From Streptomyces griseoruber (GTDB taxonomy: Bacteria; Actinomycetota; Actinomycetes; Streptomycetales; Streptomycetaceae), in the NCBI RefSeq assembly GCF_001514205.1, contig NZ_KQ948768.1, positions 149,604 through 213,603 on the forward strand: a DNA stretch of 64,000 bases, in the 5' to 3' direction. Each line of letters starts with the position of its first letter. Position 1 is the stretch's first letter. Position numbers and translations under genes: made by a program. The notes beneath the pieces were generated by a model that did no database searches, had not been told where the DNA came from, and saw only the letters and a program-made list of their open reading frames with translations. Positions 17,151 through 25,425 of the stretch are shown piece by piece.

Positions 17151-19490
17151 TCACCGATTGCCCGTGGCAGAACCGACCCGGTCGGTGACGAAGGTCTCGA
17201 CGAGATCGACGAATTCCTCTGGTGTGGTGTTCTGCAGGTCGTGCCACCCGCCGGGAATCAGCCGGAACTCCCCGTCGGGCAGGACGGTGCGGAAGGTCTC
17301 CTCCTGGGAAGGCTTCATGATCTCGTCGTCGGTACCGAGCAGCCCCAGCACCGGGATCCCACGCTCACGCACGACGGCGATCGCCTCGGTGGCGTCCGTG
17401 TCCGGGGGCGTCTGCTGGATCATTCGCATCCGGTTGGCCATCTGGTGGGTGACGTAGCCCGGGGTGGCCCAGGGCTTGTTGGGATGGATCACAGGAGCGC
17501 CTGTCGGCAGGGAGCGCAGGTCCTCAGGTCGGCTCGGCGCCATGGACGCTTCGAGGATGATGCCCTGCACCCGGTCCGGGATCCTCGCGGCCAGGTGCAG
17601 CGCGTTGGCGCCGCCCATGGAGGTCGCCAGCAGGACGAACGGCCCGTCGACGAGGTGCGCGACCGCCTCGGCCAGCAACGCGCCGATCTCGCTCTGGGAC
17701 ATCGGCCGGGACACGTCCGTCTGGTCGCCCCAGCCCGGAGGGTTGATCTCCACGACCCGGTACCGCTCGGCCAGGCGGTCCTTGGCGGTGGACATTTCCA
17801 GGCCGGCGGAACCGGGCAGTGACACGATGGTCCCCAGGGCGGCCGTGGGGGCGGCTTCGGCGTAGTGCAGGGTGAATTCGGCGGCCGGGACCGTTGCCCG
17901 AGTGAAGGCGGCTCCGGGCCGCGGGACGGGTGGCCGCGTGGCGGAAGAGGCAGGGAGTTCGGTCCCGGTCAGCGCGGCGGCCAGGGCGTCGACGAGCGCG
18001 GGGAGGTCCTCGACGGTCACCGCTGTGCCGAAGAGGTAGAAGTCCGGGCGGCTGAGGTAGGCGACCAGGCCGTTCTCGTCCAGGAAGCCTCGGTAGGTGC
18101 CGTCGACATCCTCGACGTGGTCCGGACCGAGGACGACGACATGAACGCCCAGTCGCTCCAGCAGGTCGGTGTGGGCCGGCGTGAGCAACTCCGCGACCGG
18201 GACCCGGCTGACCAGTTGGAAACCGAAGCCGACGAGGTCGTCGAGCAGCCCGCCGCGCTCACCGACACGGACGCGTCCCTGCGGACTCAGCGAGCCGGCC
18301 CCCGGAGCCGGGCTGCCCTCGGCCGCGCCTTGCAGGAATCCGGTCGTGAGCGTCGGCATCGGCGGGAGTGGCACCTCGCCGGAGCGCAGGAAGGCGTCGC
18401 GGGCGGCGGCCTTGTCCGGGTCGGATTCCGCGGTCAGGGCCCACGTCGCCAGCGAGCCCTGGATGAGCGGGGCGACGTGGGCGAGCCGCTCCGGGCCGTA
18501 GCTGTCGAGAACCGAGTCGGAGGCCCTGCCGTCGAGCACGAGGTCGAGACGCCACGCGAGGTTGATGGCATCCCGCATCGCGCTGCACGATCCCTGCGCC
18601 ATACCGGGGGTCATGAGATGGGCCGCGTCACCGCCGATGAAGACGTTGCCCACCCGCATCCGGTCGGCGATCTCGGAGCGGAACCGGTAGGTGACATGCC
18701 GCGTGACGCGCACCGACTGCGGGCCGATGCCGGTCTTGTCGTGCAGGAAGCCCAGTGCGTGCTCCTGGGTGCGGACCTCGGCGGGGTCGTCGGGGAGCAG
18801 CCTCATGTCGATGCGGCATCGCCGGTCGCCGTTCGGGCCCCAGTAGTAGGCGCGGGGGCAGTCCAGGTGGATCTCGGTCGACGGGGTGGGGACCTCGGGA
18901 TCGATGATGTCGAAGTCGGTCAGCAGCCACTCGTCGTCATGACGGTGGATCACGTCCATGCTGATGCCGACCGCCTGCCGGACGAAGCTCGAGCCCCCGT
19001 CCATGCCGACGGCGTAGCGGGCGTTCACGCGGATCTGCTCACCGTCCGCGTCCCTGGCGGCGGTGACGACGACCCGGTCACCGAGGTCCTCGACACCGGT
19101 GACGGGCGCCCCCCAGTGGACCTGCACCGAGGGGCAGTCGTCGACGCGGGCGTGCATGGCGGTTTCGATGTTGGGCTGGTGGAGGCTGAGGTGGAGAGGG
19201 TGGCCGCACACCGTCCTGCTCCAGTCGTCCACGAGGGCCGGCTTGCCGTCGGCACCGTAGATGCTGCCGGTCGCCTGGGGCAGGGAGTCCTTGAGCGCTT
19301 CGGCGGGATCGGCGGCGTGTTGCAGAACACGGGCGATCTCGCCGTCGAGCGTGCTCATCCGGGGCAGGTTGTAGGGGGCCGGGAACTTCTCCAGCACGGC
19401 CACCCTGTGGCCTCGCTGTCCCAGGAGGGAAGCCAGCACGGCACCTCCCGGACCGTACCCGACGATGGCGACATCGACATTGATGTCCAT
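17151..19490 (-). CDS. FAD-dependent aromatic hydroxylase fused to an alpha/beta hydrolase
   Basis: 779 aa, two enzymes in one chain. Residues 1-540 are a class A FAD monooxygenase of the MhpA/phenol hydroxylase type: GYGPGG (11-16), a DG motif in VGMDGG (161-166), and GGDAAHLMTPGMAQG (286-300) binding FAD ribityl phosphate. Residues 545-770 are an alpha/beta hydrolase: nucleophile elbow ATSMGG with Ser624, acid Asp721/722 in GTDDE, and His750 in GGWHD. The chain could hydroxylate a ring and hydrolyse a downstream C-C or ester bond. AGGAG precedes ATG 19490. It follows the DUF3500 gene, probably in one operon starting at 21115. Confidence 0.85.
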   Translation of the reverse strand: MDINVDVAIVGYGPGGAVLASLLGQRGHRVAVLEKFPAPYNLPRMSTLDGEIARVLQHAADPAEALKDSLPQATGSIYGADGKPALVDDWSRTVCGHPLHLSLHQPNIETAMHARVDDCPSVQVHWGAPVTGVEDLGDRVVVTAARDADGEQIRVNARYAVGMDGGSSFVRQAVGISMDVIHRHDDEWLLTDFDIIDPEVPTPSTEIHLDCPRAYYWGPNGDRRCRIDMRLLPDDPAEVRTQEHALGFLHDKTGIGPQSVRVTRHVTYRFRSEIADRMRVGNVFIGGDAAHLMTPGMAQGSCSAMRDAINLAWRLDLVLDGRASDSVLDSYGPERLAHVAPLIQGSLATWALTAESDPDKAAARDAFLRSGEVPLPPMPTLTTGFLQGAAEGSPAPGAGSLSPQGRVRVGERGGLLDDLVGFGFQLVSRVPVAELLTPAHTDLLERLGVHVVVLGPDHVEDVDGTYRGFLDENGLVAYLSRPDFYLFGTAVTVEDLPALVDALAAALTGTELPASSATRPPVPRPGAAFTRATVPAAEFTLHYAEAAPTAALGTIVSLPGSAGLEMSTAKDRLAERYRVVEINPPGWGDQTDVSRPMSQSEIGALLAEAVAHLVDGPFVLLATSMGGANALHLAARIPDRVQGIILEASMAPSRPEDLRSLPTGAPVIHPNKPWATPGYVTHQMANRMRMIQQTPPDTDATEAIAVVRERGIPVLGLLGTDDEIMKPSQEETFRTVLPDGEFRLIPGGWHDLQNTTPEEFVDLVETFVTDRVGSATGNR

Positions 19491-19638
19491 TGCGGCTCCT
19501 GATGTGGCATGGGGGGTCACTGGATCCCCGCGACCCCGGGGGGCGTGACCTGCGGCTCGATGACCGCCGACGCCGGCCGGGTCCGGATGGGTGCGGACGG
19601 CAGGCGGTCGGCGAGGGTTGGGGTGGGAGGCGGTCTCC

Positions 19639-20898
19639 TCAGGTGCGGGGCTTCCACAGCAGACGGCCGTAGTCGTTGCCGTTGGGCAACCGCAGGATGG
19701 TGTGGATGTGGAAGCGGGCCGGGACCGGATTGGTCAGAAACATGCCGGCGTGGTGGTCGAACTCGATGAGCACCACCGGGCTCTGCACCCGGTAGTAGAA
19801 CGGCTGCTCGTCGTCAATGCCGCCGATCCAGGTCAGGTACGTCTCCGGGAGGTGCGCACGCACCTCGCGCATGCGGGCCGCCCGTGGGCCTTCGGGCAGC
19901 AGGCCGCTGTACTGCTCGATGACGGCCAGCAGCAACTGCTGCTGCTCGCCGTCCAGTTCGGTGGCGCGGATCCCCTCCACGGGGATCACCCGGTTGTCCT
20001 GGAACGCGCCCGCGAGGAACCGCTCCTCCACCGGGTGCACCCGTCCTTCCGGCATCCGTGGATCGCGCACCTCCGGGTAGCTGCGGGCCACGGAGAGCTG
20101 TCGCGGAGTCAGGCTGTTGACGAACGACAGCCCGACCCGTTCACGGACACCCAGCGGCCGGAGACCGGCATCCGGCCCGATGTCGGCGCTGTCCGGCTCG
20201 GCACCGAGGAAGACCGGGCCGATCGTCATCCGGTCCCCGGCCACCAGGGCGTTGACGCACACATGGTGCCCGTACAGGTGCCATCCCCACGGCTGGTCCA
20301 GCGACGGTTCGCCGAAGACGGCGAACTGGTAGCTGCCGGTGTTCATGACCCCGGGCATGCCGGTGAGCTCACCGAGGAAGCCGTTGAGCCGCATCAGATG
20401 GCGCACCACGGTGTAGCCGTCCTCGCTGAGGGTCGCCTTCACCAGCCCCAGCAGGGCATCCGCGGTCCGGTCCGGCACTTCCTCCAGGCGAAGGCCGTTG
20501 TCGTACAGCAGCACCTCGGGGTTGCTCCAGGTCCGCCACTGCGGTGCCTCCAGCGGATAGGTCAGTCGCTGCCACTGCTCGCGCGTGGTGCGGCGGCGGA
20601 TCTCCTCGACCGCGCGGAGCATCGCCTCGGTGGGCGGGCGTTCGGCGTCGGGGACCGCCCCGAGTTCGTAGACGCCGTGGCGGACGCGGCCGTCGGTGGT
20701 GATACCGGCGTACGGTTCTTCCGCGCTCTCGCGCCACTGGCGTACCACCTCGGCGAGCACGGGAATGCTCAGCCGGGCGTCGGCGTACGTCCGAGCCGTG
20801 TGTTCTTGCAGGCCGGCGACGCGCGGGTCGTCGGGGGTGGGAACGTAGCGACGGAACCGCGTGGCGTGTCGCACGTCGGTCTCAGGCGGTTTCGGCAT
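19639..20898 (-). CDS. DUF3500 family protein
   Basis: 419 aa, apparently full length. The C-terminal signature is FYYRVQSPVVLIEFDHHAG then FHIHTILRLPNGNDYG; the middle has AVFGEPSLDQPWGWHLYGHH, and many His/Asp/Glu residues suggest a metal or cofactor site. No function is established for DUF3500 as far as I know. AGGAGG lies before the ATG. The start overlaps the stop region of a truncated CaiB frame (20882-21115) by 17 nt, so it is translated in its wake, and it precedes the hydroxylase-hydrolase fusion. A second intact member is at 54688-55905, again beside flavin enzymes. Confidence 0.8.
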   Translation of the reverse strand: MPKPPETDVRHATRFRRYVPTPDDPRVAGLQEHTARTYADARLSIPVLAEVVRQWRESAEEPYAGITTDGRVRHGVYELGAVPDAERPPTEAMLRAVEEIRRRTTREQWQRLTYPLEAPQWRTWSNPEVLLYDNGLRLEEVPDRTADALLGLVKATLSEDGYTVVRHLMRLNGFLGELTGMPGVMNTGSYQFAVFGEPSLDQPWGWHLYGHHVCVNALVAGDRMTIGPVFLGAEPDSADIGPDAGLRPLGVRERVGLSFVNSLTPRQLSVARSYPEVRDPRMPEGRVHPVEERFLAGAFQDNRVIPVEGIRATELDGEQQQLLLAVIEQYSGLLPEGPRAARMREVRAHLPETYLTWIGGIDDEQPFYYRVQSPVVLIEFDHHAGMFLTNPVPARFHIHTILRLPNGNDYGRLLWKPRT

Positions 20899-21115
20899 GG
20901 TGCCTCCTTCCGGCGGCGCCCAGGTCGGCGAGGTCGTCGACGGCGTCGTGGTCCGGCCCGAGGCCGGCCGGCAGCGACCCGGTAGCCATGCCGGGTACGT
21001 CGCTGCGTCGCGTCAGGGAGCGCGCGATGTCGGCGCCGGCGGGGGACTTCATGCCGAACGCGAGGCTGCGCAGGAGGGCCGGGCCGGGCTCGGCGGACTC
21101 CGTTGTCGCTGTCAT
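20882..21115 (-). pseudogene. truncated CaiB/BaiF CoA-transferase start, possible leader frame of the DUF3500 operon
   Basis: 77 codons. The first 16 residues (MTATTESAEPGPALLR) equal the start of the intact CoA-transferase at 22356, then an internal deletion joins them to GMKSPAGADIARSLTRRSDV of the same protein. The remainder is unrelated. The upstream 100 bp, including the 25-bp operator, is also shared with the intact gene, in inverted orientation. The frame is open, has a start and overlaps the DUF3500 start, so it may act now as a leader that brings ribosomes to DUF3500. Confidence 0.7.
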
Positions 21116-21215
21116 GGTGCCCTTCGTTTCCCCTTCGGTCCATACCGTGGACCAGTGGACCGTTCTAAGGACCTTCGGCAAACTTAAGCCCGGCGTTCCG
21201 GAAGCGTCAAGCAGG
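21110..21215 (-). repeat. left arm of an inverted duplication (promoter module A)
   Basis: Reading leftwards from CCTGCTTGACGCTTCCGGAA, this arm matches 22256-22360 reading rightwards, with only scattered differences, through the operator and into the first codons of CaiB. The arms enclose 21216-22255. Confidence 0.75.
21137..21161 (+). promoter_or_regulatory. 25-bp IclR-type operator upstream of the DUF3500/fusion operon
   Basis: GGTCC-ATACCGT-GGACC-AGT-GGACC ends 22 bp before the ATG at 21115. It defines the clearest copy of the element: three GGTCC/GGACC half-sites. Confidence 0.7.
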
Positions 21216-21285
21216 AGGGGAGGAGCGCTGACCGGCGAGCGAGGAACCTGCGCCGTGGGTCGCGCCCGGATCGCGCGGCCACGCG

Positions 21286-21495
21286 TCAGAAATCGAGCAC
21301 GGCGGTGAGTTCGTGGGAGCGGTCCGCCAACGCCGGAGCGGCCTTGTCCACCGCGTACTTCGTGAAGTGCGGGTAGTCGCCGTGCGCCTTGAGCGCGTCC
21401 TCGTCGTCATAGATCTCGAAGAACCTCAAGACCATGGGCTGCTCGGGGTCCTGGTGGACGACGTATGCCTGGCACCCGAGGTTGCCCGGGTGAGC
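21286..21495 (-). pseudogene. C-terminal half of an ABM-type monooxygenase, separated by inversion
   Basis: The minus strand encodes HPGNLGCQAYVVHQDPEQP, then VLRFFEIYDDEDALKAHGDY and a normal stop. This is the second half of an antibiotic biosynthesis monooxygenase (ABM) fold protein of about 100 residues. Its N-terminal half lies at 21648-21750 on the other strand. Flipping 21496-21750 would restore one gene, so a short inversion broke it. Confidence 0.7.
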
Positions 21496-21647
21496 GCGCC
21501 TGACGGCGTGATCGTGCGGCACACGGCAGACCCTCGCGAGCCAGGCGGGAGGCATGGTTCCCCGGCCGGCGTGCCGACGGCCCGACCGGCGCCGCCGTAA
21601 CCGCACCCCCGCACCCCTGTACCGGGAAACGCTGAGGAGTACCTCCC

Positions 21648-21750
21648 ATGGCCATCGTCATCTCCGCCACCTGGACGGCCCACCCCGGCCAGGAGGGCGT
21701 CGTCCGTGACGCCCTCGCCAAGCTGGTCCCCGCCACTCGCGCCGAACCCT
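21648..21750 (+). pseudogene. N-terminal half of the same ABM-type monooxygenase
   Basis: An ATG behind GAGGAG opens AIVISATWTAHPGQEGVVRD and ALAKLVPATRAEP, the expected first 34 residues of an ABM monooxygenase. After codon 34 the frame runs into unrelated sequence and stops. It joins logically to GNLGCQAYV of the piece at 21286-21495. Confidence 0.7.
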
Positions 21751-22255
21751 GGCTGGGGAACCCTCTCGAAGACCGCCCCGGGGCGACAACTGCGAGGTGA
21801 GCATCCCCATGCATCCGTGCTCCCGACCTTTGCGGGGCGGCCGGCGGATGCGTGTCCGACGGCCGCGCGGCGTCCGAACGCAGGGAGGCGTTCGAGAAAC
21901 CGTCCCCGCACCCCCATGTAAGGCCAGCAGGTCCCCTGGTTCGGCATGTGGGCCACGTCGGATTCCTGGGCGCCGTTCATCGACCGCTTCCGACGAGCGT
22001 GACGATGTGGCGTTCGCGACTCCGCAGCCACCACATGCCTCCGGGGTCGACCCTCGGCACGGAGGCGGTCACCGCAGCGAGGTCGCCCGGATCCCAGCAC
22101 CACTCGGCGCGAGCGGGGCACAACGTGATCATGCTCATGACGACGTCGCTTTCGGCTTCGGCGGATTCGACCGCCCGGGATCGCCGACTTCCGCCTGGCG
22201 GCGAGCCCGAGGTGCCGTTGCATCGAGGCTCGCGGACCGCAGAGGCAACTCCCCA
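21751..22255. other. stretch without a recognised gene inside the inverted duplication
   Basis: Frames on both strands are open but show no family pattern. One minus-strand piece (about 21985-22150) reads SMITLCPARAEWCWDPGDLA and PRVDPGGMWWLRSRERHIV, which looks protein-like; I cannot name it. Confidence 0.3.
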
Positions 22256-22360
22256 CCTGCTTGACGCTTCCGGAATGCCAAGCCTAAGTTTGCTGGAGGT
22301 CCTTATTACGGTCCATCGGTCCACTGAATGGACCGGAAGCGAAGCGAAGGGCGCCATGAC
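22256..22360 (+). repeat. right arm of the inverted duplication (promoter module B)
   Basis: It starts CCTGCTTGACGCTTCCGGAA and carries the promoter, operator and start of the CaiB operon. It is the inverted partner of 21110-21215; a shorter third version lies at 31440-31530. Confidence 0.75.
22310..22334 (-). promoter_or_regulatory. 25-bp IclR-type operator upstream of the CaiB operon
   Basis: On the minus strand it reads GGTCC-ATTCAGT-GGACC-GAT-GGACC. It ends 21 bp before the ATG at 22356, the same distance as in the other modules. Confidence 0.7.
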
Positions 22361-23651
22361 AGCGACATCGGAGTCCGCCGAGCCCGGCCCGGCCTTCCTA
22401 CGAGGCGTACGCGTCCTGGATGTGACCGGGGCCCTGGCCGGCCCCTACTGCACGACCATCCTGTCCGACCTGGGCGCGGACGTCCTCAAGATCGAACCGG
22501 TCAGGGGTGACGGCATGCGCGCCCGGCGGATGGGCCGGGATCGCAGGTCGATCCCCTTCGACCTGACCCACCGCGACAAGCAGAGCCTCGCGGTCGACAT
22601 GAAGTCCCCCGCCGGCGCCGACATCGTGCGCTCCCTGGCACGACGCAGCGACGTCCTGGTGGAGAACTTCCGGGTGGGCGCGATGTCGCGGCTCGGACTG
22701 GGTTACGAGGATCTGCGGGCGGAGTGCCCCGACCTCGTCTACTGCTCCATCTCCGGCTTCGGGCAGTTCGGCCCGATGCGCGACGCGAAGGGCATCGACC
22801 TGATCGCGCAGGCCTACAGCGGGCTCATGTCCGTGACCGGGTCGGTCGACGGGCAACTGGCCAAGGCGGGCTTTCCCATATCCGACGTGGGCACCGGCAT
22901 GTGGGGAGCGATCGGCGTCCTGGCCGCACTGCTGCGCGCACGCGCCGGTGGCGGCGGCGCGTACATCGACGTCGCGCTCGCGGACTCGGTGGCCGCATGG
23001 TCGCTGTGGGAGGTCGCCGACTACGTGGCGACCGGGGTGGAACCGGCCCCGCTGGGCACGGCTCACCGACTGGCCGCCCCCTACGAGGCGTTCACCTGCC
23101 AGGACGGTGGCACCCTCGTGCTCGGCGCGGTCGACCGGGCATGGGAGGCGCTGTGCGCTGTCCTGGAGCTCGATCTGCGCGACGATCCGCGCTTCGCCAC
23201 CGAGTACGAACGCTTCCTGCACCGGGCGCCCCTCGCGGAGATCATCCAGGCACGTTTCGCCACGGCTCCCCGGGATCACTGGATGGGCGCGCTGCGTGCG
23301 GCAGGGGTCCCCTGCGGTCCGGTCAACGGCATCAGCGACATCCTCACCGACGAACAGTTCGCCGCGCGCGGCCTGTTCGTGCACGACGAGGAGCGCTTCG
23401 CGGAGCCGACGATCGTGAACACCCCCATCGTCGCCGACGGCGCGCCGCGCGCCCGTGGCCGCGCACCCGAACTGGGCGGGGACACGATCGCGGTCCTGGC
23501 CGAACTGGGATACGACGACGACCGGATCGCCGCCCTGGTCAAGGACGGTGTCGTCGGCGTGCACGATACCGACGAGACCACGGCCGGCCGTGCTCACACG
23601 AAGACGAAAGCGGCCACCCCTGCCGCCAGTAGCGCCGAGGCGCAGCAATGA
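22356..23651 (+). CDS. CaiB/BaiF family (class III) CoA-transferase
   Basis: 431 aa. Hallmarks: RVLDVTGALAGPYCTTILSDLGADVLKIEP near the N-terminus, LAVDMKSPAGADI, and VLVENFRVGAMSRLGL; the catalytic Asp of the family is expected in the KGIDLIAQAYSG region. It moves CoA between acids and would activate the pathway substrate. The ATG at 22356 follows GAAGGG. The last 30 residues are a Thr/Ala/Lys-rich tail. It is first in an operon with an FAA hydrolase, a crotonase-fold enzyme and an SDR and carries the IclR-type operator 21 bp upstream. Confidence 0.9.
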   Translation: MTATSESAEPGPAFLRGVRVLDVTGALAGPYCTTILSDLGADVLKIEPVRGDGMRARRMGRDRRSIPFDLTHRDKQSLAVDMKSPAGADIVRSLARRSDVLVENFRVGAMSRLGLGYEDLRAECPDLVYCSISGFGQFGPMRDAKGIDLIAQAYSGLMSVTGSVDGQLAKAGFPISDVGTGMWGAIGVLAALLRARAGGGGAYIDVALADSVAAWSLWEVADYVATGVEPAPLGTAHRLAAPYEAFTCQDGGTLVLGAVDRAWEALCAVLELDLRDDPRFATEYERFLHRAPLAEIIQARFATAPRDHWMGALRAAGVPCGPVNGISDILTDEQFAARGLFVHDEERFAEPTIVNTPIVADGAPRARGRAPELGGDTIAVLAELGYDDDRIAALVKDGVVGVHDTDETTAGRAHTKTKAATPAASSAEAQQ

Positions 23652-23668
23652 ATCAGGAGGGCATCTTC

Positions 23669-24571
23669 ATGACCATTCCGACGCCCGCTTCCCCAGCGGA
23701 CTGGACGGACGGACTCGGCCTCGCCCGTGTCCTGCATGGCGGTGGCCCCGTGGTCGCGCTGCGGCGGGACGGGGTGGCGAAGGCGCGCCTCGCCCTGGTG
23801 GACGGCCAGGTCTTCGACGACCTGCCCGCGCTGTTGGAGGCGGCCGAGGGCGACCCGGCGGCCATCGAGGGCGGCGCCGTGATCGACGCGCCGGACCATC
23901 GGCTGCTGAGCCCGGTCGGACGCCCGGGCAAGGTCATCTGCATCGGCCAGAACTACCTCGCGCACGTGCACGAGGGCGGCCGCGCCACAGGACCGGCTCA
24001 CCCCGATCTCTTTCCGAAATGGCACACCTCACTGGCCGCGCCCTACGCCGACGTGGCACTGCCACCGGAATCGGACCAGATCGACTACGAGAGCGAACTC
24101 GCCGTGGTCATCGGTGCCCGTGCGCGTCGGATCGCGGCCGAGGACGCGGAGAGCGTCATCTTCGGGTACACCGCGGCCAACGACGTCTCCGTGCGTGACT
24201 TCCAGTTCCACACCACGCAGCGGGTCGCCGGCAAGGCCTGGGACGGTCTCACCCCCGTCGGTCCGGTCGTCGTGCCCGCCACGCGGCTCGGCGGCGCACG
24301 GCCCGACCTCACCATCAAGGGCACGCTCGACGGTGAGGTTCTCCAGGACGACCGCACCTCCTCACTCCTTTTCGGCGTACCGGAGTTGCTGGCCTACATC
24401 ACCACCGTGATGACCCTGGAGCCCGGGGACCTGATCCTCACCGGCACCCCCTCCGGGGTGGGCTTCGTACGCGAGCCGAAGGTGCTCCTGCGCGACGGCT
24501 CGGAGTTCGAAGTGCGCATCGAGGGGATCGGCGCGCTGCGCAACCGCTTCGTGGCCGAGAAGGCCGTATGA
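23669..24571 (+). CDS. fumarylacetoacetate hydrolase (FAA) family protein
   Basis: 300 aa. The FAA core is complete: GKVICIGQNYLAHVHEGG, DQIDYESELAVVIGARA with the metal-binding Glu residues, AANDVSVRDFQ, and LEPGDLILTGTPSGVGF. Members are Mg/Mn-dependent hydrolases, hydratases or decarboxylases of ring-cleavage products. Two starts are possible; I chose ATG 23669 because AGGAGG lies nine bases upstream, although ATG 23648 would give an ATGA overlap with the CoA-transferase. It is second in the operon. Confidence 0.88.
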   Translation: MTIPTPASPADWTDGLGLARVLHGGGPVVALRRDGVAKARLALVDGQVFDDLPALLEAAEGDPAAIEGGAVIDAPDHRLLSPVGRPGKVICIGQNYLAHVHEGGRATGPAHPDLFPKWHTSLAAPYADVALPPESDQIDYESELAVVIGARARRIAAEDAESVIFGYTAANDVSVRDFQFHTTQRVAGKAWDGLTPVGPVVVPATRLGGARPDLTIKGTLDGEVLQDDRTSSLLFGVPELLAYITTVMTLEPGDLILTGTPSGVGFVREPKVLLRDGSEFEVRIEGIGALRNRFVAEKAV

Positions 24572-25389
24572 CCTCGGTGACCGTGACCTCCTCGCCACGG
24601 ATCCGCACCGAGGTACGGAACGCGGTCGGCACCGTGGAGATCAGCAACCCGGCCCGGCGCAACGCGTTGTCCGTGGCGATGATGACCGAACTCGCCGCCG
24701 CCCTGCGGGCGATGAACGAAGACCAAGACGTACGTGTGGTCGTCGTCCGCGGCGCCGGCGAGCAGGCCTTCGTCTCCGGCGCTGACATCAGCGAGTTCCC
24801 TGGCCGCCAGGACGAGGCCGCAAGACAGGCGGCGGACAACGCGGCCACGACACTGTTCACACAGCTCTCGGCGCTCTCGGTCCCCGTCATCGCCCGCATC
24901 CACGGCTACTGCCTGGGCGCGGGCATGGCCCTCGCCCTGGGCGCCGACCTGCGCTACGCGGACACCCGCAGCGTCCTGGCCATCCCGGCCGCCCGCCTGG
25001 GCGTCGGCTACCCCTTGGCCCAGACCGCCGCGCTCGTCCAGACCGTCGGGCCGTCGGCCGCGAGCGACCTGCTGTTCACCGGACGCCGGCTGCCGGCCGC
25101 CGAGGCGCACGCCCTGGGCCTGGTGGACCGGGTCGTCGAACCCGACGAGCTGGGCAAGGTCGTCGACGAACTCGCGGCCACCATCGCGGCGAACGCGCCC
25201 CTGTCCGTCCGCGCCGCCAAGGCGTCCGTACAAGCCGTCCGCCGCCTGAGCGAGGGCGACGAAGCGGCGGGCAGCGCCGCGCTGAGGCACGCGATCGAGG
25301 CCGTCGCCCGCTGCCGCACCTCCGACGACCTCCGCGAAGGCGCCCTCGCCTTCCTGGAGAAGCGGCCCCCGCGCTTCACCGGCCGCTGA
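24568..25389 (+). CDS. crotonase-fold (enoyl-CoA hydratase/isomerase family) protein lacking both catalytic Glu
   Basis: 273 aa. Fold markers: VEISNPARRNALSVAMM, FVSGADISEF (oxyanion hole), and HGYCLGAGMALALGADLRYA. In hydratases two Glu residues do the chemistry; the corresponding positions here look like Ala121 (GAGMAL) and Ala141 (AIPAARLG). It is therefore unlikely to be a simple hydratase and may act as an isomerase, a ring- or C-C-bond-cleaving hydrolase, or a thioesterase. The ATG overlaps the previous stop by 4 nt. Confidence 0.85.
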   Translation: MTSVTVTSSPRIRTEVRNAVGTVEISNPARRNALSVAMMTELAAALRAMNEDQDVRVVVVRGAGEQAFVSGADISEFPGRQDEAARQAADNAATTLFTQLSALSVPVIARIHGYCLGAGMALALGADLRYADTRSVLAIPAARLGVGYPLAQTAALVQTVGPSAASDLLFTGRRLPAAEAHALGLVDRVVEPDELGKVVDELAATIAANAPLSVRAAKASVQAVRRLSEGDEAAGSAALRHAIEAVARCRTSDDLREGALAFLEKRPPRFTGR

Positions 25390-25425
25390 CACCCAATGCA
25401 CGATCGACGACAGGAGCACCCCGGC

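Noticed and set aside
17865..19502. 545-codon open frame opposite the hydroxylase-hydrolase fusion
   Set aside because: It is an antisense shadow; it has no domain pattern and the opposite strand carries intact catalytic motifs.
21216..22255. Segment between the inverted arms as an insertion sequence
   Set aside because: No transposase is encoded; the arms contain promoter and CaiB coding sequence and are an ordinary duplication.
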